Assembly: GCA_023396065.1 (NCBI GenBank)
Contig: JAEWXF010000021.1
Coordinates: forward strand, 46,955-110,954
Direction: 5' to 3'
Length of the DNA stretch: 64,000 bases
Origin: Methanobacteriota archaeon
GTDB taxonomy: Archaea > Halobacteriota > Methanomicrobia > Methanomicrobiales > Methanocorpusculaceae
The notes under the pieces are model-generated. The model was not told where the DNA came from. It saw only the letters and a list, made by a program, of their open reading frames with translations, and did not search any database. Each line of letters opens with the position of its first letter. The first letter of the stretch is position 1. Below, in pieces: positions 52,755 through 61,272 of the stretch. A program made the position numbers and the translations under genes.

Positions 52755-53561
52755 TTACAGGCGGACCGGAACACCGCGGGAGGCCAGATACTCTTTTACC
52801 TGCCGCACGGTGAGTTCTCCGTAATGGAATACGCTTGCCGCAAGGCAGGCATCGGCTTTTCCTTTCACAAATCCGTCATAGAAATGTTCGCATGTTCCAA
52901 CACCGCCCGAGGCAATTACCGGGATGTCTACATTTTCTGAGATCGCGGCGGTGACTTCCAGATCAAATCCGGTTTTGACACCGTCCGTTTCCATGGAGGT
53001 CAGCAGAATTTCTCCTGCTCCCCGGCGGACTGCATCCTGTGCCCAGGCGACGGCGTCCATACCTGTCGGGTGGCTGCCTCCGTAGATTACGACTTCATAC
53101 CAGCAGGTCCGTCCGTCTGCAAGATGGACCGGTGTTACGCCGTTCTGCATGCTATAGTTCCGGCGGACGTCCTCGGCCAGGACGATACACTGGTTTCCAA
53201 ACAGTCTGGAGCCTTCGGTGATGACCTCGGGTGATTTTACTGCGGCTGTATTCAGACTTACTTTGTCGGCACCTGCCCGGAGAATTTCCTGAATGTCCCG
53301 GACGGTTCTGATTCCCCCTCCGACCGTCAGCGGCAGAAACAGCTGGTCGGCCGCACGACCAATTACGTCCACCATGGTGTCACGGTTGTTCTTCGAGGCG
53401 GCGATATCCAGAAACACGACTTCGTCGGCACCCTGCTCGTTGTACATCCGTGCAAGCTCAACCGGATCCCCGGCATCCCGCAGACCTTCAAAATTTACCC
53501 CTTTTACGACCCGCCCGTCTTTCAGATCCAGACAGGGGATTACCCGCCGTGTGAGTCCCAT
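52755..53561 (-). CDS. hisF: Imidazole glycerol phosphate synthase, cyclase subunit
   Basis: A 268-residue (beta/alpha)8 barrel that makes imidazole glycerol phosphate and AICAR in histidine synthesis. The catalytic aspartates are in IPCLDLKDGRVVKG near residue 11 and near 130 where HisF carries VAIDAK; here that site reads VLAEDVRRNYSM, a change from the common DAK form worth noting. LTVGGGIRTVRDIQEIL, DKVSLNTAA, GAGEILLTSMETDG and PVIASGGVG are HisF landmarks. It is the first gene of the minus-strand run ending with leuS. Its glutaminase partner hisH is not here. Confidence 0.94.
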   Translation of the reverse strand: MGLTRRVIPCLDLKDGRVVKGVNFEGLRDAGDPVELARMYNEQGADEVVFLDIAASKNNRDTMVDVIGRAADQLFLPLTVGGGIRTVRDIQEILRAGADKVSLNTAAVKSPEVITEGSRLFGNQCIVLAEDVRRNYSMQNGVTPVHLADGRTCWYEVVIYGGSHPTGMDAVAWAQDAVRRGAGEILLTSMETDGVKTGFDLEVTAAISENVDIPVIASGGVGTCEHFYDGFVKGKADACLAASVFHYGELTVRQVKEYLASRGVPVRL

Positions 53562-53821
53562 GCCTTAACCATTTGCGGTCGGGAAAAATTATGCTTTGCC
53601 TGCAGACGGTTCGGGGATACCGATGCATGATGCGATGCGGCTTTGCGGTTTCTTCATCGTCTTGGGTGTTTTCTTGAGGGTCTTTGGATGTCAGGTGGGT
53701 ATCCATGAAAAACTCCCTCAACGGACAATTTCATCAAAGCGTCCGCATACTCACACACGGACAGCTCTCAACATCTTTTCCTCCTCACCCTTTATCCCCG
53801 TCTCCCGCAAATACATATTTC

Positions 53822-54709
53822 ATGTATATCGGGATTGACCACGGTACAACCTCCCTCCGGTTCGCAACCGACACCGGGAAACGGTTCAAAATATCCCGCG
53901 AAGCCGCAAAGGAGTTCGTCATTGAGGATCTGGAAAAACTCTGCCCCCTCGGAGAAGTGGAGGGAATCGCTCTCTGCTACTCAATGGGTGACAACTTTAC
54001 CGAAATAACGCCGGTGAAACACCTCAAAAACCGCGGAGTTCTCACCCGCGACGGTGCCGGTGAGCACATCGGCGGCGGCACCCGTGTCTTTGACTGCATA
54101 CGTGACTCCGGAATTCCTGCGGTTGCAATCCCCGGTATTCACCGCGGGTCCGATACCGATCCCCGGTTTAAGATTTACTCGCATCAGACCAGTCCCGAAA
54201 AGCTGGGCATCGCCTATCTTGCAGGAATTACGCTTGGGGACACGTTCATCATCTCTGACATCAGTTCAAACACCGTGTCCCTGCTGGTCCGCAGCGGCAA
54301 AATTATCGGTGCCTTTGATGCCTGTGTGTTTGCTCCCGGAACCCGCCACGGCGCGCTTGATGTCGATGCTATCCGGAAAATCGATGCAGGAGAACTGAGT
54401 GCAAACGAAGCATTCACCACCGCGGGCGTCTCCTATCACCTCGAAGAAAAGTATCAGAACCCGACCGTCGCCCTCTGGGCCGCGATGGAATGTGCATCGC
54501 TTGCCCTCCTCGCCCCGGAAGCCCCGGTCGCCCTTGCGGGCAGTCTTGCCCCCGGACTTGCCGAAGAAATATCCGCGCTTCTGCAAAAACCGGTGATCGT
54601 CTATGACGAATGGGCCGCATCCGACGGACTTGCCCAAATCGCCCGGGACGTCTTCTGCGGGGCCAAAAACATTCTTGGCATCCCGGTTTCCCCGGCAGTC
54701 AGACATTGA
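53822..54709 (+). CDS. mmp12: Methanogenesis marker protein 12
   Basis: About 295 residues. It begins with a sugar-kinase/Hsp70-like phosphate loop YIGIDHGTTSLRFATD and continues with ALCYSMGDNFTEITPV, GAGEHIGGGTRVFD, FDACVFAPGTRHGALDVD and VALAGSLAPG. I recognise the Mmp12 family, present in nearly all methanogens but with no proven function; the fold suggests ATP-dependent activity. The ATG at 53822 places the loop at the N-terminus; upstream in-frame codons have no family similarity. Confidence 0.9.
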   Translation: MYIGIDHGTTSLRFATDTGKRFKISREAAKEFVIEDLEKLCPLGEVEGIALCYSMGDNFTEITPVKHLKNRGVLTRDGAGEHIGGGTRVFDCIRDSGIPAVAIPGIHRGSDTDPRFKIYSHQTSPEKLGIAYLAGITLGDTFIISDISSNTVSLLVRSGKIIGAFDACVFAPGTRHGALDVDAIRKIDAGELSANEAFTTAGVSYHLEEKYQNPTVALWAAMECASLALLAPEAPVALAGSLAPGLAEEISALLQKPVIVYDEWAASDGLAQIARDVFCGAKNILGIPVSPAVRH

Positions 54710-54887
54710 AATAGTCAATCGTCGAATAAATGTTCGACCACAAGACAAATAAACCGGCAGGAACCCTCCATCCGGTCAAAAACCACTAATATCCCGTATT
54801 TTTTTAAAAGAGTCCTGAAATAGCGAAAGATGGACAAACACTAAATTCATATTGATTAATCGTGATAAATTATATCTGGTTATTCAC

Positions 54888-55433
54888 GTGAAAGAGCTAC
54901 GCATCCATGGAAGAGGCGGACAGGGATCCGTCACCGCTGCGGAACTCATTGCGACCGCGGCCTTTACAGGCGGTGTGTATGCGCAGGCGTTCCCGGCGTT
55001 CGGAGTTGAGCGTCGCGGGGCACCTGTACAGGCATTTGTGCGGTTCAGCAACGAGAAGATCCGACTGAGAAGCCAGATCTATGAACCGGATTATATCATA
55101 GTGCAGGACAGCACCCTCATCCGCGATGTCAACGTGTTCGCCGGCATGTCCGAAGGCGGCATTGCGATCATCAACACCGAAAAGAAAGGCAGCTATGATC
55201 TGCCCGCGGGTGTCAGACTGATTGTGATCAATGCAACCGAAATTGCCCTTGAAGAGATAGGTCTGCCCATCACCAATACAACGCTGATGGGTGCCTTCGC
55301 CGCAGCAAGCGGTGAAATCACGCTTGACGCACTGAAAGGTGCAATTGAGGAACGGTTCCCCGAAAAACTTGCAGCAACCAACTTTGCCGCAGCAAAACGG
55401 GCATACAATATGGTAAAGGAGGGAGCAGTTTAA
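54888..55433 (+). CDS. porC: Pyruvate synthase (pyruvate:ferredoxin oxidoreductase) gamma subunit
   Basis: About 181 residues. ELRIHGRGGQGSVTAAELIA at the start, AFPAFGVERRGAPVQAFVR and ITNTTLMGAFAAASGEI identify the gamma subunit. The enzyme makes pyruvate from acetyl-CoA, CO2 and reduced ferredoxin. The GTG at 54888 puts the conserved start at residue 1-5; a TTG at 54852 would add twelve residues. The stop overlaps the next gene as TAATG. It is the first of four por genes on one transcript. Confidence 0.92.
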   Translation: MKELRIHGRGGQGSVTAAELIATAAFTGGVYAQAFPAFGVERRGAPVQAFVRFSNEKIRLRSQIYEPDYIIVQDSTLIRDVNVFAGMSEGGIAIINTEKKGSYDLPAGVRLIVINATEIALEEIGLPITNTTLMGAFAAASGEITLDALKGAIEERFPEKLAATNFAAAKRAYNMVKEGAV

Positions 55434-55699
55434 TGCCTCTTGGAATTGGATGTACCGCCCGACCCGGTCAGTCCAGGAACAATAAAACCGGGTCCTGGCG
55501 GGTCTTCTACCCGGTCCTGGATAAGGAAAAGTGTACGAAATGCGGCACCTGCCAGCTGATCTGCCCGGAGGGCTGTATCAACCAACAGTCCGACAAAACC
55601 TATGAGATCGACCTTGACTTCTGCAAAGGATGCGGCATGTGTGCCGAAGAATGCCCCGACAAAGCCAAGGCAATCACCATGTATAAGGAGGAAAAATAA
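55433..55699 (+). CDS. porD: Pyruvate synthase delta subunit (2[4Fe-4S] ferredoxin)
   Basis: An 88-residue iron-sulfur protein with two C-x2-C-x2-C-x3-C sites, CTKCGTCQLICPEGC and CKGCGMCAEECPDKA. It passes electrons between ferredoxin and the thiamine-containing subunit. It overlaps porC by one base and ends directly before the porA ATG, so order and spacing fit the classic porCDAB unit. Confidence 0.94.
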   Translation: MPLGIGCTARPGQSRNNKTGSWRVFYPVLDKEKCTKCGTCQLICPEGCINQQSDKTYEIDLDFCKGCGMCAEECPDKAKAITMYKEEK

Positions 55700-56857
55700 A
55701 TGACTCTGCAGATTATGGAGGGGTCCATTGCCGTTGCAGAGACGGTCCGTCTCTGCCGCCCGCAGGTGATCTCCGCCTATCCGATTACCCCGCAGACCCA
55801 TATCGTAGAGGGACTCGCCTCGATTGTTGCCGACGGCAGGCTTGATGCAGAGTATATCTGCGTTGAGTCAGAGTTCTCTGCACTGTCCTGCTGTATCGGC
55901 GCATCCGCCGCAGGCAGCCGTGTTTACTCTGCAACCACCTCCCAGGGTCTTGCCCTGATGGCTGAAGTTGTCTTCAACTCGGCCGGTATGCGGCTTCCGA
56001 TTGTCATGGGCATTGCAAACCGTGCAATCTCTGCGCCGCTGTCCATCTGGAACGATCAGCAGGACTCCATTATGATGCGTGACTCCGGCTGGCTGCAGTT
56101 CTACGCCGAGGACAACCAGGAAGCCCTGGACCTGCACATTCTCGCCTACAAAATCTGTGAGGATCATGACATTCTGCTCCCGGCATTCGTCTGTTTCGAC
56201 GGATTCATTCTCTCGCATGTGTTTGAACCGGTCGATATTCCAAGCCAGGAAGAGGTTGATGCATTCCTCGGTCCGTTCACACCGTATCAGAAGCTTGACG
56301 TGAAAGATCCGATCTCGTTCGGTATGTACGCAACCCCTGATTATTATCTTGAGTTCCGGTACGAACATGATCAGGCGGTTCACCGTGCGGCGGATGCACT
56401 CCGGAAGTACGGTAAGGCGTTTGGCGAGAAGTTCGGTCGTGACTACTCCAAACTCGTCGAGGGATACAAACTTGAGGATGCCGAGGTGGCAATCGTTGCG
56501 ATGGGATCCATCTGCGGAACCACCAAGGACGCAATCGATGAGATGCGGGCTGCAGGTAAAAAAGTCGGTCTCTTAAAGATCCGCTGCTTCCGCCCGTTCC
56601 CCTCAGAGGACATTGCAAAGGCACTCTCGCACGTGAAAACGATTGCAGTGCTTGACAAAAACGTCAGTCTCGGCGCAAAGGGTGCAACAGCCATTGAGGT
56701 CAAAGAAGCCTGCTATGGTTCCGATATTCCGGTCTATGATTACATCTTAGGTCTCGGCGGTCGGGACGTGCGGAAGAAAGACATCAAAAAGATCGTGGAG
56801 CTTGCCGAAAACGGTAAGGGCGATATGTTCTACGGACTGCGCGAGGAGTTGTTATAA
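55700..56857 (+). CDS. porA: Pyruvate synthase alpha subunit
   Basis: A 385-residue subunit. VISAYPITPQTHIVEGLA near residue 24, CVESEFSALSCCIGASAAGSRVYSATTSQGLALM near 60-90 and GLLKIRCFRPFPSEDI near 290 are PorA hallmarks, with the threonine of YPITPQT at the substrate site. AAGGAGG-like GGAGGAA precedes the start. It pairs with porB to form the pyruvate site. Length is normal. Confidence 0.94.
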   Translation: MTLQIMEGSIAVAETVRLCRPQVISAYPITPQTHIVEGLASIVADGRLDAEYICVESEFSALSCCIGASAAGSRVYSATTSQGLALMAEVVFNSAGMRLPIVMGIANRAISAPLSIWNDQQDSIMMRDSGWLQFYAEDNQEALDLHILAYKICEDHDILLPAFVCFDGFILSHVFEPVDIPSQEEVDAFLGPFTPYQKLDVKDPISFGMYATPDYYLEFRYEHDQAVHRAADALRKYGKAFGEKFGRDYSKLVEGYKLEDAEVAIVAMGSICGTTKDAIDEMRAAGKKVGLLKIRCFRPFPSEDIAKALSHVKTIAVLDKNVSLGAKGATAIEVKEACYGSDIPVYDYILGLGGRDVRKKDIKKIVELAENGKGDMFYGLREELL

Positions 56858-57748
56858 ATGGTAGATCGTACAATTGAAAACTTCGACTGCGGTCACCGTG
56901 CCTGCGGCGGCTGCGGCGCATCGTCTGCGGTCCGGATGATTCTGAAAGGTGCCGGCGAGAACACGATTGTCGTGAGTCCGACCGGCTGTCTGGAAGTGTT
57001 CTCTACACCGTATCCGGAGACTGCATGGAAGACACCCTGGATTCATTCTCTGTTCGAGAATGCATCCGCGGTTGCTTCCGGTATTGAAGCTTCGCTGAAG
57101 AAACAGGGACGCCTGAACGATGAAAAGATTCTCGTGATCGGCGGTGACGGCGCAACCGTTGATATCGGTATGCTCTGCATCTCCGGAGCGTTTGAACGCG
57201 GTCACGACTTCACGTATGTCTGTTACGATAACGAGGCATACATGAACACGGGTATTCAGCGGTCCGGTGCAACGCCGTATGACGCAGATACTACCACCTC
57301 ACCGTCCGGCGCCTGCTCGACCGGAAACAACCGGCCAAAGAAAGACCTCCCGCAGATTCTGGTTGCCCACGGCTCGCCGTATGTGGCAACTGCAACGATG
57401 GCCTACCCGATGGACCTGATGAAAAAGGTGGAAAAGGCAATGAATACGCCCGGTCCCTGCTATATTCAGGTGCATGCACCCTGCTGTACGGGCTGGGGAT
57501 TCGACGGCTCCAAGACGATGGAGATCGGCAGAATGGCGGTTGAGTGCGGTCTGTGGCCCTGCTATGAGATCATTGACGGTCAGATTGCATCCGTCAAGAA
57601 AATCCAGCGTGTGCCGGTTGACGAGTACCTCAAAGCCCAGAAACGGTTCCGCCACCTCTTTAAACCCGCACGAAATGAGACCGAGATTGCAAAAATTCAG
57701 GCAATCGCCGATGCCAATGCCGCAAAATACGGCATTGATATCGAATAA
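56858..57748 (+). CDS. porB: Pyruvate synthase beta subunit (thiamine diphosphate binding)
   Basis: A 296-residue subunit. The iron-sulfur ligands begin with GHRACGGCGASSAVRM near residue 12, the thiamine-binding segment is IGGDGATVDIGMLCISGAFERGHDFTYVCYDNEAYMNTG (about 95-135), and PCCTGWGFD supplies a further cysteine. It starts directly after porA. The four subunits give the full enzyme needed for autotrophic carbon assimilation. Confidence 0.94.
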   Translation: MVDRTIENFDCGHRACGGCGASSAVRMILKGAGENTIVVSPTGCLEVFSTPYPETAWKTPWIHSLFENASAVASGIEASLKKQGRLNDEKILVIGGDGATVDIGMLCISGAFERGHDFTYVCYDNEAYMNTGIQRSGATPYDADTTTSPSGACSTGNNRPKKDLPQILVAHGSPYVATATMAYPMDLMKKVEKAMNTPGPCYIQVHAPCCTGWGFDGSKTMEIGRMAVECGLWPCYEIIDGQIASVKKIQRVPVDEYLKAQKRFRHLFKPARNETEIAKIQAIADANAAKYGIDIE

Positions 57749-57893
57749 TTTTGAAAATTTCCCACAGCCTCCTTTTTTGACCCAATGAGCCTGATGAAAA
57801 TAAGCAGCGAATAGTACAAATAGCGCGAATAACCGAGAATTTGCGGCATTCGCGTTTTGTCTTCCGCGTGGGAATGAAATATTTTCAAGAACG

Positions 57894-58238
57894 TTATGAA
57901 TCTGCTTCGGCAGCTTTCTTTGCACGCTTGACACGTTCTTTTGTGGTAAAACTGGTCACCATGTCCAGAAACTGGCGGAAACGTTTATTGGTATCCAGAA
58001 TGATTGCATCCGCCTCAGAATCGGGGAGAGAGAGCACAGCCTTATCAGTTTCCGTATCAACGAAAACGGTTTTATTTTTCTCTCCTGCCCAGACTTCAAG
58101 ACGTGACATACTGCCGTAGGAAATACTATAGTGACCGTCCCGGACTTCGGGCAGCGTGTTGAAAATCTCTGCAAACCCCACATTAATTCTCTCCTGCAGA
58201 TCCTTGGTAGTTCCGCGTTTGACTTCGTACTCCTGCAT
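57894..58238 (-). CDS. Archaeal DUF5611-like protein
   Basis: A 114-residue protein beginning MQEYEVKRGTTKDL, with ISYGSMSRLEVWAG in the middle and a lysine-rich tail (FTTKERVKRAKKAAE). I believe this is the DUF5611 family of methanogens, but that assignment is from memory. AGGTAATT precedes the ATG. It is convergent with porB and divergent from the PAC2 gene. No function is known. Confidence 0.65.
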   Translation of the reverse strand: MQEYEVKRGTTKDLQERINVGFAEIFNTLPEVRDGHYSISYGSMSRLEVWAGEKNKTVFVDTETDKAVLSLPDSEADAIILDTNKRFRQFLDMVTSFTTKERVKRAKKAAEADS

Positions 58239-58342
58239 AATTACCTGGTAGTATGTATGACTGCAGGATTTTAATTCGTTGTCATCCGAAAAACACTGCT
58301 ACGAAACGAAGTTTTATGTCGCAGTACTCCTGATTCAGATAC

Positions 58343-59080
58343 ATGGACACATTCGATGCCGTACGGGTGGTCTCCCCGTCTCCCTCAGCCGGGAAGATTA
58401 CCCTGCTGACCGGATTTCCCGGTTCCGGCCTTGTAGGGAGTATTGCACTCCAATACCTTGTAGAAACCACCGGATTTACCCATATGGGAAACATTACCAG
58501 CAGGTTTCTCCCCCAGATATCCCTCGCATCCAATGGTATTGCGCAGGCTCCCATCCGGCTCTACGAAAAGGATCGGTATGTTGCGGTTCTCGCGGACGTC
58601 CCGATACCTCCGCAGATCGGCTATGAGATATCGGCAGGACTGCTGAACTGGATGGAAGCGCATACCCAGATTGACGAACTGATTATTGTGGGCGGGGTTG
58701 CCACCGGCGGAGAAGGCGGACGGGTCTTTGGCGTTGCGACAACTCCTGAGGGACTGGAGAAGATCAAAGACAAGACCATTCTTCTGCCGGCACTGAGTAT
58801 CGCCGGAATCTCGGGCAGTATGATTATCGATGCACAAATGCGGGGCATTGCGGCAACCGGACTGCTGGTTGAGACGAACTTCAACGTGGATCCGCGTGCG
58901 GCAGCAGCTGCCCTTGATGTCCTGAATGCGGAGTATGGGTTTGGTGTGGATACCGCAGCACTCCTTGCTCAAGCAGAACAGGTCGAGTCGGTCATGCACC
59001 AGCTTGCAACCGATGTGCAGGAGCAGGAAAAGAATGATCAAAAACCGTTATCTACCGCAGAACAGATGATGTACGGGTGA
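58343..59080 (+). CDS. PAC2-family protein (proteasome assembly chaperone-like)
   Basis: A 245-residue archaeal PAC2 homologue: LLTGFPGSGLVGSIALQYLVET near residue 21, the IAQAPIRLYEKDRYVAVLADVPIPP segment, and LIIVGGVATGGEGGR. Eukaryotic PAC2 helps build proteasomes; archaeal relatives (PbaA/PbaB) are related but their role is less clear. The C-terminus is Gln/Glu-rich and probably helical. The DUF473 gene begins seven bases after its stop. Confidence 0.87.
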   Translation: MDTFDAVRVVSPSPSAGKITLLTGFPGSGLVGSIALQYLVETTGFTHMGNITSRFLPQISLASNGIAQAPIRLYEKDRYVAVLADVPIPPQIGYEISAGLLNWMEAHTQIDELIIVGGVATGGEGGRVFGVATTPEGLEKIKDKTILLPALSIAGISGSMIIDAQMRGIAATGLLVETNFNVDPRAAAAALDVLNAEYGFGVDTAALLAQAEQVESVMHQLATDVQEQEKNDQKPLSTAEQMMYG

Positions 59081-59086
59081 TTGGGT

Positions 59087-59479
59087 ATGCAGGTAATAGG
59101 TATTACAGGAATTATGCCGGAGATTCTCGCTGAACTGAAACAGGGAAAACCCCGGACGCTGGAGTTCGTGAGCGCCCAGAATGTCGTGTCAGCCGCGGCG
59201 GTGTCAGTCGGGGAAACAGTGTTTATCTCCGCGGTGCCGCAGGAGGACCTCACAACAGGTGACGCAGGAATTCTTGCAACCGTGCTTACCGCGTCCGTTG
59301 CAATGCAGCGCGTTTCCAGCGCGATACCCGGCGTCTATTACGAGGAACGGGAACGGCTGTCAGTTCGTCTGCAGCTGAAATACTCTTGTACCTCACGGGT
59401 CAAAGCAGTAACACAGCGTGGATGCTGCGCCATTCTGCGCGTGGATGTGCTGGACTGCACCTGCCCCCGGGTCAGATGA
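59087..59479 (+). CDS. DUF473 protein
   Basis: A 130-residue protein with VIGITGIMPEILAELKQGKPRTLEFVSAQNV at the start and FISAVPQEDLTTGDAGILA following, which I recognise as DUF473, found in methanogens and relatives. The C-terminus is cysteine-rich (QRGCCAILRV, LDCTC), perhaps metal-binding. The ATG at 59087 is preferred to a TTG at the preceding stop. It is coupled to the PAC2 gene. Function unknown. Confidence 0.8.
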   Translation: MQVIGITGIMPEILAELKQGKPRTLEFVSAQNVVSAAAVSVGETVFISAVPQEDLTTGDAGILATVLTASVAMQRVSSAIPGVYYEERERLSVRLQLKYSCTSRVKAVTQRGCCAILRVDVLDCTCPRVR

Positions 59480-59550
59480 CCCGGCTTCCCTCCAAAATTT
59501 ACCCGAGCCTTTATTATCTTGCAGGGGAAATAGTATAAAGCATCAGGATT

Positions 59551-59625
59551 GGGCTTGTGGCTTAGCCAGGATATAGCGTCGGGCTTCTAACCCGAATGTC
59601 GGGGGTTCGAATCCCTCCAGGCCCG
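59551..59625 (+). tRNA. tRNA-Arg (anticodon TCT)
   Basis: 75 bases fold as a cloverleaf: acceptor GGGCTTG/CAGGCCC, anticodon stem TCGGG/CCCGA around CTTCTAA (anticodon TCT), T arm GGGGG/CCCTC with loop TTCGAAT, and discriminator G. CCA is not encoded. A TTTATTAT element about 38 bases upstream may be its TATA box. Confidence 0.96.
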
Positions 59626-59664
59626 TTTTGTTCGGTTTTTCTCTGATTTACTACGATACTTTTA

Positions 59665-59802
59665 TATACTCAGAGGTTGATTTATGTTTGTAAGCAGTTT
59701 ACGGAGGTGAACTGCAAAGAAACGTGAACAAGCTGCAAGGGTTGTAAAGGACTTCATGACTGCAATGGAGTCACGCTGTTTTCTCACTATGTGAGGTTTT
59801 TT
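59665..59802 (+). other. Short transcription-unit-like stretch with ribosome site but no normal start codon
   Basis: A TATA-like TTTTATATAC (about 59669-59678) is followed by ATG TTT GTA..., an eight-codon frame stopping at TGA 59708-59710. The same bases hold a perfect GGAGGTGA (59703-59710). Directly after, in the same frame, ACT GCA AAG AAA CGT opens 28 sense codons (reading AKKREQAARVVKDFMTAMES...) to a stop at 59792-59794, then TGTGAGGTTTTTTC. Nothing in the codons supplies ATG, GTG or TTG at the right spacing. It may be a small RNA, a very short leader peptide with a downstream frame, or a recently broken small gene. Confidence 0.35.
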
Positions 59803-59848
59803 CTATCTGTGTTTGTTTTATTATCTCGTTTTGTCATATTATACTTCA

Positions 59849-60739
59849 ATGTCCGATGATCCCGTAGACTCCCTGATTCGTTCTGCCGAATGTCATCTTG
59901 CGGAAGCGGAAACTCTGGCGTGTGCCGGTGACCATGCGGCGGCTGCGGCGGCCGTAGAAGACGCGGTGAACGAACTGCTGCGTGCCGGATCCCGACTGAC
60001 TGCTGCAATCCATCCCGAAGATATGGCAGAGCTGGAGGGGACCGCGGCCCGTGTACTTCGCGCTCTGGCTGAACGGTTTGGTATCCTCCCCGAAAATTAT
60101 CTGCCGGTGTTTTCCGTAGCACCCGAGGCGGAAAAGATTCTGAACCCTGCAACCGCTGCGGAGGCGCAGGAACATCAGTCAGTTGCCGGTGTTGCCCGGG
60201 TGGTCAGTCAGGTCTATGATACCGGGGCGTCCCCGGACACGGAACTCTCTGAAGAAGAGGGGGCCGGATACGTATCCGTCCTCGGAGTTCTGATCGAACT
60301 GCTACAGGGTCAGCGTACCCTGACCGATGCCGTGTTTGCCGATGGCGGTGCATACGACGCCTTTGCCGGGGTGGCAGCCCCGTATCTGATTACCGGCGCT
60401 GCATATGCCGCCGGAGATGCGGATACCGGAACCTACGAAGAAAAGATCTCCGAGATGCTGGCCGGTCCGGTAAAACGACTGATCCGGCTGCTTGCCGCGC
60501 TCCTGACCTCTGCATTTATGTCGGGCCTGATACTGCTGCTGATCCGGCGCATACTGGCTGTCCGTCATCTCCGTCCGGGCATCATTGAGAATGCGATGTT
60601 TGCCGGCTCCGTGCTATCCCTGATTGCGGCAAACATTCCGATGTTCATCGACGGCAGCCGGGCAGTCATCCGGGAACTGCGCGAACTGCAGAACATCATC
60701 GATCGGGATGCAGCTGCAGCAGACATTCCGGTGGAGTAA
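59849..60739 (+). CDS. Membrane protein of unknown function
   Basis: About 296 residues. The first 200 are soluble and Ala/Glu-rich, likely helical (HLAEAETLACAGDHAAAAAAVEDAVNELL). Two hydrophobic helices lie near residues 220-245 and 255-280 (LLTSAFMSGLILLLIRRIL, MFAGSVLSLIAANIPMFI). The start at 59849 follows a TATA-like TATTATAC; upstream in-frame ATG at 59813 adds a hydrophobic segment and is possible. No family recognised. Confidence 0.65.
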   Translation: MSDDPVDSLIRSAECHLAEAETLACAGDHAAAAAAVEDAVNELLRAGSRLTAAIHPEDMAELEGTAARVLRALAERFGILPENYLPVFSVAPEAEKILNPATAAEAQEHQSVAGVARVVSQVYDTGASPDTELSEEEGAGYVSVLGVLIELLQGQRTLTDAVFADGGAYDAFAGVAAPYLITGAAYAAGDADTGTYEEKISEMLAGPVKRLIRLLAALLTSAFMSGLILLLIRRILAVRHLRPGIIENAMFAGSVLSLIAANIPMFIDGSRAVIRELRELQNIIDRDAAAADIPVE

Positions 60740-60824
60740 TCTACCCGGCTGAAAGATATATTCATTAGCGCAGAACGCCAATACATCTGAAGTTATCCGT
60801 CATGATTTTTCATGCGGAAACTAT

Positions 60825-60843
60825 GGTTTTCCTTCGGGAAACC
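60825..60843. other. Strong 8-bp hairpin in the gap before rpl30e
   Basis: GGTTTTCC-TTC-GGGAAACC pairs over eight bases (one G-U). It begins about 85 bases past the previous stop and could be a terminator arm or part of a structured RNA. Confidence 0.4.
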
Positions 60844-60917
60844 CGGTCTGCGGGATGGTCAGGCAATTCAGCTGCGTTGTGTTTGCTGAGATAATACATG
60901 GGATCACCTCCCCTGAG

Positions 60918-60954
60918 TCCTGGCCGGAGTGCAGTGAGCAGGAATTTTTCCTGC
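60918..60954 (+). promoter_or_regulatory. Two mutually exclusive hairpins in the rpl30e-nusA leader
   Basis: Hairpin 1 pairs TCCTG (60918-60922) with CAGGA (60939-60943). Hairpin 2 pairs GCAGGAA (60938-60944) with TTCCTGC (60948-60954). Both use CAGGA, so only one can form. They end ten bases before the ribosome site AAGGTGA (60964-60970) of rpl30e. L30e proteins bind kink-turn RNA and some regulate their own messages; a feedback switch is a possible reading. Confidence 0.4.
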
Positions 60955-60979
60955 AAACCTCAAAAAGGTGAATCAACCT

Positions 60980-61270
60980 ATGGATTTCAACTTATCCCTG
61001 AGAAGGGCAATCAAGACCGGTGAGGTCGTCCTTGGACAGAACTCTGTTTCCAAGATTGTTGCAGAAAACAAAGCAGAACTCGTTATCGTTGCAAAGAATG
61101 CTCCGGCAAAGGTCCGTGAGATGATTGCAGCCGCAGACTCCCTTCCGTTATATGAGTTTAATGGCAGCTCCCGTCAGCTTGGGAAAGAATGTGGTCGTGA
61201 CCACATGATCAGTGTCCTCGCTGTTGTTGATGCAGGCGAATCTGATATTCTGAGCCTTAAGAGAGCATAA
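60980..61270 (+). CDS. rpl30e: Ribosomal protein eL30
   Basis: A 96-residue 50S protein: DFNLSLRRAIKTGEVVLGQNSV at the start, LVIVAKNAPAKVREMI, and GKECGRDHMISVLAVVDAGESDI at the end. The ATG at 60980 has AAGGTGA eight bases upstream, deciding it over a GTG at 60968. It is two bases before nusA. In many archaea the pair follows the RNA polymerase genes; here it does not. Confidence 0.95.
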   Translation: MDFNLSLRRAIKTGEVVLGQNSVSKIVAENKAELVIVAKNAPAKVREMIAAADSLPLYEFNGSSRQLGKECGRDHMISVLAVVDAGESDILSLKRA

Positions 61271-61272
61271 AT

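Noticed and set aside
53488..53721. Minus-strand frame overlapping the hisF start
   Set aside because: It overlaps the hisF coding region in another frame and has no recognisable domain; a tiny real peptide cannot be excluded.
54852..54887. N-terminal extension of porC from a TTG
   Set aside because: The family begins directly at the ELRIHGRGGQGS region; the extra twelve residues have no counterpart.
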